A stretch of DNA of 5,383 bases from Planctomycetota bacterium. Lineage in GTDB: Bacteria > Planctomycetota > UBA1135 > UBA2386. A model generated the notes under the pieces. That model saw only the letters and a program-made list of their open reading frames with translations. It searched no databases and had not been told where the DNA came from. Positions 1-5,383 of this stretch are shown here, in pieces. The DNA lies in NCBI GenBank assembly GCA_947455805.1, contig CANGSN010000245.1, positions 1 through 5,383 on the forward strand, written 5' to 3'. How positions within the stretch are numbered: the first letter of the stretch is position 1; every line of letters begins with the position of its first letter. A program made the position numbers and the translations under genes.

Positions 1-1477
1 CCAGGAGACGATCGCGCCGTTCGACACGTGGTTCTACGCCGCACTCGGTGCCTCGGACCTCGGCGCCGTCGACCAGGACACCGTGCTGGCGAAGAACCAG
101 CTGCCGCTGATCCGCCAGGCGATCGACGCGCTGCCGAAGGCGAGCGCCGAGCGGCACCTGACGATGTTCGCCAACAACCTGTTCAACCGCATGTCGGCGG
201 TGAAGCCGCAGATCAAGTACCGCTACCTCGAGGCGGGCTTCGCGATCGCCGGCGAGCATCCGCAGGCGCGCGAGGCGAAGAAGGTCTGGGAGTACTACCA
301 GGACCTGCTGCGCGAGCTGCGGCTCGAGGCCGTCGTCGACGGCTCGACCGCGGTCGGCACGCAGCCGTTCGGCCTGCGCATCGACATCGTGCACTCGCCG
401 GAGATCGAGCGCGAGAGCGGTGGCTTCGCCAAGTACGCGACCAACCAGAACAACATGGGCTACGCCTACAACTATGGGCGTCCGCTCGAGAACTACCGCG
501 ACAAGTTCACCGAGGCCGTGACCGCGTCGCTGCAGGAGAACTTCGAGGTGGTGTCGGTGACGTTCAACGGCGAGGGCATGCAGTCGAAGCCGACCGACGC
601 GCCGGGCTGGCGGTCGACGCCGTACGCCTACCTGCTGCTGAAGGCGCGCGGGCCGCAGGTCGACCGCGTGCCGGCGATCCAGCTCGACTTCGACTTCCTC
701 GACACGTCGGGCTTCACCGTGCTGCCGGTCGGCAGCTCACCGGTCGTCGTCGACGCGTCGGCGAAGGCCGAGCAGCGGCCGTTCACCGACCTCGAGATCA
801 CGCAGTTGCTCGACGAGCGCCGCGCCGACGAAGGCAAGGTCACGCTGGAGATCAAGGCGAAGGCCAAGGGCCTGATCCCGAGCCTCGAGTCGATCCTGCA
901 GCTCGAACTGCCGGGCTTCGTGGTGACGAAGCGCGACGACCAGGGTGCTTCGGTCAACAAGTTCGCCGAGACCCAGGACGGCGTCGAGAGCGAGCGCATC
1001 TGGCTGCTGGCGCTGGCGCCGGAGAACGAGCACGAACGGCCGAACCGCTTCGTGTTCGGGCGGCCGCTGGTCGAGGGCACGAAGGCGACCTACCAGCGCT
1101 ACGACGACGCCGACCTCGCCACCGTCAGTCCCGAGGTGGCGCTGACCGGCACGCGGAACCGCACCGAGCCGGTCTGGGTCTGGGTGCTGCTCGGCGTCGC
1201 CGCCGTCGCCTACTTCCTGTGGTTCCTGTTCGCCAAGCCGGCGGCCGGCACCGCGGGGCCGCGCCAGAAGTCGCTGGCGCTGCCGAGCCACGTCAACCCG
1301 TTCACGGTGCTGGCGCTGCTGCACCAGATCGGTGCCCAGCGCAAGCTCGACGACGCGCAGAAGCAGAAGCTCGCTGCCGACATCGCCCGCATCGAAGCGT
1401 GCCACTTCGACCGCGCGCAGGATCCGACGCTCGACCTCGAGGCCGTCGCCCGCGGCTGGCTGCAGAACGCCAGCTGA
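1..1477 (+). CDS. Unrecognised single-pass membrane protein, C-terminal part (5' truncated)
   Basis: The reading frame is open from nt 2 to the TGA at 1475-1477, giving 491 visible residues; the true start lies upstream of the window. I do not recognise the family. Visible residues about 28-110 look helical. Residues 140-165 hold a Tyr/Asn-rich patch (NQNNMGYAYNYGRP at 148-161). Residues about 190-385 look beta-rich and soluble. A transmembrane helix at about 391-411 (VWVWVLLGVAAVAYFLWFLF) is followed by Lys/Arg residues and an 80-residue charged, helical tail ending in EAVARGWLQ. By the positive-inside rule the large N-terminal part is extracytoplasmic and the tail cytosolic. This layout recalls BatD-type proteins of Bat operons, but I see no specific BatD signature. 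It lies 50 nt upstream of moxR on the same strand, which suggests a shared transcript and a link to the MoxR/vWA complex. The coding status is firm; the function is unknown. Confidence 0.85.
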   Translation, partial: QETIAPFDTWFYAALGASDLGAVDQDTVLAKNQLPLIRQAIDALPKASAERHLTMFANNLFNRMSAVKPQIKYRYLEAGFAIAGEHPQAREAKKVWEYYQDLLRELRLEAVVDGSTAVGTQPFGLRIDIVHSPEIERESGGFAKYATNQNNMGYAYNYGRPLENYRDKFTEAVTASLQENFEVVSVTFNGEGMQSKPTDAPGWRSTPYAYLLLKARGPQVDRVPAIQLDFDFLDTSGFTVLPVGSSPVVVDASAKAEQRPFTDLEITQLLDERRADEGKVTLEIKAKAKGLIPSLESILQLELPGFVVTKRDDQGASVNKFAETQDGVESERIWLLALAPENEHERPNRFVFGRPLVEGTKATYQRYDDADLATVSPEVALTGTRNRTEPVWVWVLLGVAAVAYFLWFLFAKPAAGTAGPRQKSLALPSHVNPFTVLALLHQIGAQRKLDDAQKQKLAADIARIEACHFDRAQDPTLDLEAVARGWLQNAS

Positions 1478-1527
1478 GCGCCGCCCTTCCACCACCTTCT
1501 CCCCGCCGACCCCTCTTCGCAGATCCC
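1478..1527 (+). promoter_or_regulatory. C-rich, G-poor intergenic leader before moxR
   Basis: This 50-nt gap is the only one between genes in the window. Counted by hand it holds 29 C, 9 T, 7 G and 5 A, while the flanking genes have roughly balanced C and G. It contains no Shine-Dalgarno-like purine run before the ATG at 1528, no hairpin followed by a T tract, and no recognisable -10 or -35 pair. A pyrimidine-rich, G-poor RNA of this kind could be a Rho-loading (rut-like) segment, or an unstructured leader that helps initiation without a Shine-Dalgarno site. Both readings are inference; only the composition is seen directly. Confidence 0.3.
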
Positions 1528-2532
1528 ATGACCGCTCCCGCTGCTTCCCCCGTGGTCCGCTTCGCCGAGACGCGCACGTTCCTCGACCAGATCCGCACGC
1601 GCGTCGGCAAAGTGGTCGTCGGCCAGGACGTCGTCGTCGAACGCGTGCTGATCGCCCTGTTGACCTCCGGCCACCTGCTGCTGCAGGGTGTGCCCGGCCT
1701 CGCCAAGACGCTGCTGGTCGCGGCGGTGTCGAAGACGGTCGACCTCGCCTTCGCGCGCATCCAGTTCACCATCGACCTGCTGCCGTCGGACATCGTCGGC
1801 AGCGAGATCCTGGACCAGAAGACGCACGAGTTCCGCACCCACAAGGGACCGATCTTCACCAACCTGCTGCTCGCCGACGAGATCAACCGCGCGGCGCCGA
1901 AGGTGCAGAGCGCCTTGCTGGAAGCGATGCAGGAACGCCGCGTCACCATCGGCAACCAGACCTATCCGCTGCCAGCACCGTTCCTGGTCATCGCCACGCA
2001 GAACCCGGTCGAGCAGGCGGGCACGTTCGAACTGCCCGAGGCGCAGCTCGACCGCTTCATGCTGCTGCACCGGCTCGGCTACCTGACCACCGAGCAGGAG
2101 AAGGAAGTGCTGCGCCGCAACGTGGCGCTCGGCGTGCGCCGCGACGGCAAGGGTGCCGTGGCGCGCACCGAGTTCGACGCGCTCGGCGAGCAGCAGACCG
2201 GCAGCAGCGAGCAGCTGGTGAGGGCGATGGAGGACGTGCAGCAGGTGCACGTCAGCGAGGCGTTCCTCGAGCACGTGGTCGAGATCGTCAACCGCACGCG
2301 CAAGCACCCGAAGCTCGAGCTCGGCTGCAGCCCGCGCGCCGGCATCTCGCTGGTCAAGTCGTCGCGCGCGCGCGCGCTGATCCACGGCCGCGACTACGTG
2401 CTGCCCGAGGACCTGTTCGCGCTGGCCGAGGACGTGATCCTGCACCGCATCCGGCTGACCTACGAAGCGGTCGCCGAAGGCTTCACCAGCCAGCAGGTGC
2501 TGCAGGAGATCCTCAGCGAAGTGGCGCGATGA
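1528..2532 (+). CDS. MoxR-family AAA+ ATPase
   Basis: Encodes 334 residues, close to the usual MoxR length of about 310-350. Walker A is GVPGLAKT (54-61, catalytic K60). Walker B is LLLADE (113-118, D117/E118). Sensor 1 lies in the IATQNP segment (155-160, N159). The family hallmark ELPEAQLDRF (168-177) supplies R176 as probable arginine finger. The sensor 2 region is GCSPRAG (266-272, R270). The C-terminal helical lid is complete, and no transmembrane segment is present, so the protein is cytosolic. MoxR ATPases form ring oligomers that act as chaperone-like partners of vWA proteins; the substrate here is unknown. ATG 1528 is the first plausible start after the preceding gene and places the conserved VVVGQ motif at residues 29-33; GTG 1552 is the main alternative. 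No Shine-Dalgarno site precedes ATG 1528. The stop overlaps the next start as ATGA (2529-2532), implying coupled translation. Confidence 0.96.
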   Translation: MTAPAASPVVRFAETRTFLDQIRTRVGKVVVGQDVVVERVLIALLTSGHLLLQGVPGLAKTLLVAAVSKTVDLAFARIQFTIDLLPSDIVGSEILDQKTHEFRTHKGPIFTNLLLADEINRAAPKVQSALLEAMQERRVTIGNQTYPLPAPFLVIATQNPVEQAGTFELPEAQLDRFMLLHRLGYLTTEQEKEVLRRNVALGVRRDGKGAVARTEFDALGEQQTGSSEQLVRAMEDVQQVHVSEAFLEHVVEIVNRTRKHPKLELGCSPRAGISLVKSSRARALIHGRDYVLPEDLFALAEDVILHRIRLTYEAVAEGFTSQQVLQEILSEVAR

Positions 2533-3485
2533 GCACGCCCGGCGGCAATCAGGTTGGCGCGAGCCAGACCAGCGGCGGAGCCGCGCGCGATGCGGCGGCG
2601 CACTCGGCGATGGCGCGCGAACGCGACCTGCCTGGCCTGCTCCGCCACGTCGAACCACTGGCGGCGCGCAAGTTCGTCATCGCCATCCGGCGGTTGGCGA
2701 ACGACCTGACCTACGGCCTCGACGGCAGCCGCTTCCTCGGCTCCGGCATCGACTACGTGCAGTCGCGGCTCTACCAGGACGGCGACCCGATCAAGTCGAT
2801 CGACTGGCGCGTCACCGCGCGTTCGACCAAGGTCCACGTCAAGCAGTACGAGGCCCAGCGCCGCATCCCGGCGTGGTTCCTGATCGACACCTCGGCCTCG
2901 ATGGTGGTGTCGTCGACGGCGCGCTCGAAGTACGAGCTCGCACTGCACTGCGCCGGCGGCCTGGCGCTCGCGTGCCTCGACCGCACCAGCCCGGTCGGCG
3001 TCATCGGCTGCGGCGTGCGCAACGTGCGCGTGCCGCCGAGCCTCGCCAAGGACCAGGTGCTGCAGTGGCTGCTGCGCCTGCGCCGCTACGACTACGGCGA
3101 ACGCACGCAGCTGGTGCGTCGCATCGCCGAGCTGCGGCCGACCTTGACCGCGCGCTCGATCGTCGTCGTCTGCAGCGACCTTCACGAGCCGGGGGCGGTG
3201 CACGCGGTGGCGCTGCTGGCGCAGCAGCACGAGGTCGCAGTGCTGCAGTTCCAGGATCCGGCCGAACTGGCGGTGCCCGGCAGCGGCTGGATGCGCGCGC
3301 AGGACGCCGAGTCGGGGCGCGGCTTCGTCAGCAGCGGCAGGAAGGCGCTGCTCGACCAGGCGGCGATCGAACACGAACTGCGGCGCGGTGGCGTCGACCA
3401 CCTGCTGATCCGCACCGACCAGCCGTTCGTGCATCGGCTGCGTCACTTCTTCCGCAACCGCGGTCTCGGGCGAGGAGCACGATGA
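2529..3485 (+). CDS. DUF58 domain protein (soluble vWA-type MoxR partner)
   Basis: Encodes 318 residues. The first 28-30 are low-complexity Gly/Ala/Ser/Thr, and the conserved domain begins near LPGLLRHVEPLAARKF. The DUF58 signature is clear: GSGIDYVQSRLYQDGD from residue 71, then IKSIDWR (88-94) and VKQYEAQR. A vWA fold follows with MIDAS residues D120-x-S122-x-S124 (DTSAS), a probable T193 (GERTQL) and D217 (VVCSDLHE), so metal binding appears intact. The C-terminus (LIRTDQPFVHRLRHFFRNRG) is typical of the family. There are no transmembrane helices, so this is the short, cytosolic form of DUF58, unlike longer members with two N-terminal helices. DUF58 genes commonly follow moxR, and the product is presumed to be a partner or adaptor of that ATPase. 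Start choice: ATG 2529 is coupled to the moxR stop but lacks a good Shine-Dalgarno site; ATG 2610 (residue 28) would remove only the low-complexity leader and cannot be excluded. Confidence 0.94.
   Translation: MSTPGGNQVGASQTSGGAARDAAAHSAMARERDLPGLLRHVEPLAARKFVIAIRRLANDLTYGLDGSRFLGSGIDYVQSRLYQDGDPIKSIDWRVTARSTKVHVKQYEAQRRIPAWFLIDTSASMVVSSTARSKYELALHCAGGLALACLDRTSPVGVIGCGVRNVRVPPSLAKDQVLQWLLRLRRYDYGERTQLVRRIAELRPTLTARSIVVVCSDLHEPGAVHAVALLAQQHEVAVLQFQDPAELAVPGSGWMRAQDAESGRGFVSSGRKALLDQAAIEHELRRGGVDHLLIRTDQPFVHRLRHFFRNRGLGRGAR
3472..3477 (+). promoter_or_regulatory. Shine-Dalgarno site (GAGGAG) for the gene at 3482
   Basis: GAGGAG lies inside the end of the DUF58 gene, four nt before ATG 3482 (six nt if only GAGG pairs). 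It favours ATG 3482 over the in-frame ATG at 3497, which has no comparable upstream site. Confidence 0.7.
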
Positions 3486-4363
3486 ACGACGTGGGCATGG
3501 CATCGAAGCACCGGCTCGCGGCGTTCGTCGCCGCCGTGTTCTGCTTGCTCGGCGGCCTGCTCGCGCAGGCGCGCGACGAACGCAAGGCGGCGGTCGGCAT
3601 GCGCTCCGCCATCGAGCAGCTGGTGCTGCCGGGCAGCGAGCTGACGACGGCGCCGACGACGCTGAAGGCGCCGGTCGCGCTGCGCATCGTCAAGGTGTGG
3701 CCGCACGGCACGACGTTCCGCTACGACCTCGAGTGGACGGGGCTCGAAGCGGGCACGTTCGACCTCGCCAAGTTCCTGGTGCGCAAGGACGGCTCACCGA
3801 CGACCGACGTGCCGGCGATCGCGGTCGAGGTCGCCTCGGCGCTGCCGGCCGGCATGGTCGAGCCGAGCGAACTGCAACCGACGCCGGCGGCGTCGCTCGG
3901 CGGCTACCGCACGCTGCAGATCGTCGCCGCCATCGTCTGGGGCATCGGCCTGCTGGCGATCCTGTTCGTCGGCCGCCGCTTCCGCCGGCCGAAGGCTCCG
4001 GTCGTGGCCGTGCCGACGCTGGCCGACCGCCTGCGGCCGCTGGTGGAAGCCGTCGCCGCCGGCAAGTCGGACACCGCGGCGCAGGCCGAACTCGAACGCC
4101 TGCTGGTCGCGTTCTGGCGCGCGCGCCTCGGCCTCGGCGAGCAGAAGGCGGTCGACGCGATCATGACGATCCGCCGCCACGAAGAGGCCGGTGGCCTGCT
4201 GCGCCAGCTGGAGGCGTGGCTGCACATGCCGACGCCGCCGCGCGACGTCGACTGGGCGAAGCTGCTGCAGCCGTACCGCGCCGTCACTGCCGAGAGCTTC
4301 GCGCCGATTGCGGCCCCGGTCGCCGCCGCCAAGCCTGCCGTTGCCGCCAAGGAGGCCCGCTGA
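3482..4363 (+). CDS. Membrane-anchored periplasmic protein in the DUF4381/BatD-like slot
   Basis: Encodes 293 residues. Residues 1-30 look like a Sec signal peptide: Lys/Arg at 9-11, a hydrophobic core AAFVAAVFCLLGGLLA, and a likely cleavage after AQA (28-30). The Cys at 21 does not sit in a lipobox. A beta-rich domain of about 105 residues (about 35-140) follows, predicted periplasmic. A transmembrane helix at about 146-163 (QIVAAIVWGIGLLAILFV) is followed by RRFRR, which fixes the remainder as cytosolic. That part (about 170-275) is helical, with FWRARLGLGEQKA and LRQLEAWLHMP segments; the end is Ala/Pro/Lys low complexity. Its position between DUF58 and a vWA gene is that of DUF4381 proteins in many MoxR operons, and the tail resembles that family or BatD tails in outline. 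I assign this by context and architecture, not by a decisive motif. The start overlaps the DUF58 stop (ATGA, 3482-3485). Confidence 0.88.
   Translation: MNDVGMASKHRLAAFVAAVFCLLGGLLAQARDERKAAVGMRSAIEQLVLPGSELTTAPTTLKAPVALRIVKVWPHGTTFRYDLEWTGLEAGTFDLAKFLVRKDGSPTTDVPAIAVEVASALPAGMVEPSELQPTPAASLGGYRTLQIVAAIVWGIGLLAILFVGRRFRRPKAPVVAVPTLADRLRPLVEAVAAGKSDTAAQAELERLLVAFWRARLGLGEQKAVDAIMTIRRHEEAGGLLRQLEAWLHMPTPPRDVDWAKLLQPYRAVTAESFAPIAAPVAAAKPAVAAKEAR
4349..4355 (+). promoter_or_regulatory. Strong Shine-Dalgarno site (AAGGAGG) for the BatA-like gene
   Basis: AAGGAGG is close to the full anti-16S complement and lies seven nt before ATG 4363, within the end of the preceding gene. It is the strongest ribosome-binding site in the window and fixes the start of the vWA gene, which overlaps the upstream stop by one base (TGATG, 4361-4365). 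Confidence 0.85.
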
Positions 4364-5301
4364 TGTTCGCCCGCCCGTGGCTGCTGCTGCTGTTGGTGCT
4401 GCCGCTGCTGCACCTGTTCTGGGTCTGGCAGCGCCGCGGTCGCCGCATCGCCCTGCCGTTCGACCGCGCCACCGATGGTCCGCGCGGCAGTGGTCCGCGC
4501 GGCAGTGGTTGGTTCGTGCGCGCCGTGCTCGGCGTCGGCGAGTCGATGCCGGCGTTGCTGCTGGCGGTCGCCGTGCTGCTGCTGGCGCTGCCGCAGGAAC
4601 TGGCGGCGCCGAAGCAGAAGCGCGCGCTGACCAACATCCAGTTCTGCCTCGACATCTCCGGCTCGATGACGGCGAAGTTCGGCAGCAAGGGCACGCGCTA
4701 CGACGCCGCGGTCGAGGCGATCGACGACTTCCTCGGCTACCGCCAGGGCGACTCGTTCGGGCTGACCTTCTTCGGCAACAACTACCTGCACTGGGCGCCG
4801 CTGACGACCGACCCGTCGGCGGTGCGCTGCGCGTTCCCGTTCATGCGTCCGGAGAACGCGCCGCCGGCGTTCGGCGGCACCGAGATCGGCAAGGCGGTGC
4901 TCGGTTGCCGCGAGGTGCTGACCTCGCGCGCCGAAGGCGACCGCATGCTGATCCTGATCACCGACGGCTACAGCAGCGACCTCGACAACGGCGCCGAGAT
5001 GGAGATCGCCAAGCGGCTGAAGAAGGACGGCATCACGCTGTTCGCGGTCAACATCCAGGAGAGCGACGCCGTCGGCCAGATCGTCAACCTCGCGCGCACG
5101 ACCGGCGGCGAGGTGTTCAACCCCGACGATCCGAACGCGCTGCGCGAGGTGTTCCAGCACATCGACAAGATGACCAAGGCGAAGCTCGAGCAGGGCACGC
5201 CCGAGATGGTCGACTGGTTCTTCCCGTTCTGCATCGCTGGTCTGTCGGTGCTCGGCGTCTACGTGCTGATGCAACTCTGGCTGAGGTACACGCCATGGTG
5301 A
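4363..5301 (+). CDS. BatA-like membrane-anchored vWA protein
   Basis: Encodes 312 residues, about the usual length for BatA (about 320-330). Transmembrane helix 1 spans about 5-22 (Leu-rich). A loop at 23-61 carries at least eight Arg. Helix 2 spans about 63-77 (PALLLAVAVLLLALP). The vWA domain covers about 90-275, and helix 3 about 286-305. The positive-inside rule puts the Arg-rich loop in the cytosol and the vWA domain in the periplasm. MIDAS is complete: D97-x-S99-x-S101 (LDISGSM), T173 (GGTEIG) and D201 (LITDGYSSD), so divalent metal and ligand binding should be possible. The family was named for Bacteroides aerotolerance; its molecular role is still unclear, and it is generally encoded with MoxR and DUF58 as here. 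The Arg-rich loop contains a tandem GPRGS repeat made by a 15-bp duplication (4477-4506). The start is firm because of AAGGAGG at 4349-4355. Confidence 0.94.
   Translation: MFARPWLLLLLVLPLLHLFWVWQRRGRRIALPFDRATDGPRGSGPRGSGWFVRAVLGVGESMPALLLAVAVLLLALPQELAAPKQKRALTNIQFCLDISGSMTAKFGSKGTRYDAAVEAIDDFLGYRQGDSFGLTFFGNNYLHWAPLTTDPSAVRCAFPFMRPENAPPAFGGTEIGKAVLGCREVLTSRAEGDRMLILITDGYSSDLDNGAEMEIAKRLKKDGITLFAVNIQESDAVGQIVNLARTTGGEVFNPDDPNALREVFQHIDKMTKAKLEQGTPEMVDWFFPFCIAGLSVLGVYVLMQLWLRYTPW
4477..4506 (+). repeat. Perfect in-frame 15-bp tandem duplication
   Basis: GGTCCGCGCGGCAGT occurs twice back to back (4477-4491 and 4492-4506), and the next three bases (GGT) begin a third copy. It encodes GPRGS-GPRGS-G at residues 39-49 of the BatA-like protein, in the predicted cytosolic loop between helices 1 and 2. 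The two copies are identical at every base, including the GGT and AGT codons, which are unusual in this C-ending codon background. That points to a recent slippage or duplication event. Confidence 0.95.
5283..5287 (+). promoter_or_regulatory. Shine-Dalgarno site (GAGGT) for the last gene
   Basis: GAGGT lies seven nt before ATG 5295, inside the last codons of the BatA-like gene. It supports the ATG at 5295 over the GTG directly after it at 5298. Confidence 0.6.
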
Positions 5302-5383
5302 CGTTGTGGGTGACGGCCGGCGTGCTGCTGCTGGCGGCGATCGGCGAAGTGCTGCACGCGCGCCGCAGCGCGCGGGTCGCAGC
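5295..5383 (+). CDS. Start of a membrane protein, probable second vWA (BatB-like) gene (3' truncated)
   Basis: Twenty-nine codons are visible before the window ends. The product starts MVTLWVTAGVLLLAAIGEVL, a transmembrane helix at about residues 3-20, followed by HARRSARVA, a basic segment expected in the cytosol. A short N-terminus, one helix and an Arg-rich loop is how vWA proteins of the Bat type begin, and a second vWA gene commonly follows the first in these operons. The assignment rests on that context, since no vWA residue is yet visible. The start overlaps the preceding stop by seven nt and has a GAGGT site upstream, so translation is probably coupled. Confidence 0.65.
   Translation, partial: MVTLWVTAGVLLLAAIGEVLHARRSARVA

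Noticed and set aside
28..1527. A 5' extension of moxR in the same frame back to nt 28
   Set aside because: The frame is open only because of high GC content. It overlaps the upstream gene, its product is Arg/Pro/Ala low complexity, and MoxR homology and normal length begin at ATG 1528.
1332..2528. A 5' extension of the DUF58 frame to nt 1332
   Set aside because: The upstream part is an out-of-frame shadow of moxR rich in Arg and Pro; the coupled ATG at 2529 explains the gene.
1210..2658. Long antisense open frame of 482 codons across moxR
   Set aside because: It is the mirror of a strongly GC3-biased gene whose AAA+ motifs are all intact on the + strand. The antisense product is Arg/His/Gln-rich low complexity with no motif.
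3482..3571. Possible lipoprotein signal in the protein at 3482
   Set aside because: Residues before the Cys at position 21 (AVF) do not fit a lipobox, and an AQA site for ordinary signal peptidase lies at 28-30.
4375..4410. CTG-rich repeat near the start of the BatA-like gene
   Set aside because: It is the expected codon pattern of a Leu-rich transmembrane helix, not an independent repeat.
3904..5274. Long antisense open frame of 456 codons across the BatA-like gene, and a similar one at 2460-3503
   Set aside because: Both lie opposite conserved vWA genes and have the composition expected from reading biased codons backwards. No start context or domain supports them.
1..5383. tRNA, rRNA, CRISPR array, insertion sequence or terminator
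   Set aside because: Coding sequence fills all but 50 bases. I saw no spaced repeats, transposase motifs, terminal inverted repeats or hairpin followed by a T run.

Overview
The window is a single strand-consistent, very GC-rich stretch (all genes on +, G or C in almost every third codon position). It carries the core of a MoxR/Bat-type operon: a MoxR AAA+ ATPase, a soluble DUF58 von Willebrand factor A (vWA) protein, a small single-pass membrane protein in the DUF4381/BatD-like slot, and a membrane-anchored BatA-like vWA protein. A fragment of a large membrane protein lies upstream, and the first 29 codons of a further membrane protein lie downstream. Both window edges cut through genes. The Sec signal peptide, predicted periplasmic domains and Shine-Dalgarno sites suggest a high-GC Gram-negative-type bacterium. 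The MoxR-DUF58-membrane protein-vWA order occurs in Planctomycetota, Gammaproteobacteria and other groups; I lean weakly towards Planctomycetota but cannot fix the phylum from this sequence.

Layout. 1-1477: C-terminal 491 residues of a protein I do not recognise, with a large extracytoplasmic region, one transmembrane helix and an 80-residue cytoplasmic tail. 1478-1527: the only real intergenic gap, 50 nt, strikingly C-rich and G-poor, with no Shine-Dalgarno site. 1528-2532: MoxR with all AAA+ motifs intact. 2529-3485: DUF58 protein with an intact MIDAS. 3482-4363: signal peptide, periplasmic domain, transmembrane helix and helical cytoplasmic tail. 4363-5301: BatA-like vWA protein with three transmembrane helices and an intact MIDAS. 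5295-5383: start of the next membrane protein, possibly a second vWA (BatB-like) protein. From MoxR onward every gene overlaps the next by 1 to 7 nt, so the block is almost certainly co-transcribed and translationally coupled.

How the parts may work together. MoxR ATPases are known to act as chaperone-like partners of vWA proteins (RavA-ViaA, NorQ-NorD, CbbQ-CbbO). Here a cytosolic ATPase and a cytosolic vWA protein (DUF58) are encoded with a vWA protein whose MIDAS domain is predicted to face the periplasm, plus two single-pass proteins with periplasmic domains and short cytosolic tails. The inferred picture is an envelope-spanning assembly that uses ATP in the cytosol to remodel or mature a periplasmic or membrane target. 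The target is not visible. The least explained component, and the best candidate for something undescribed, is the large protein upstream of moxR.
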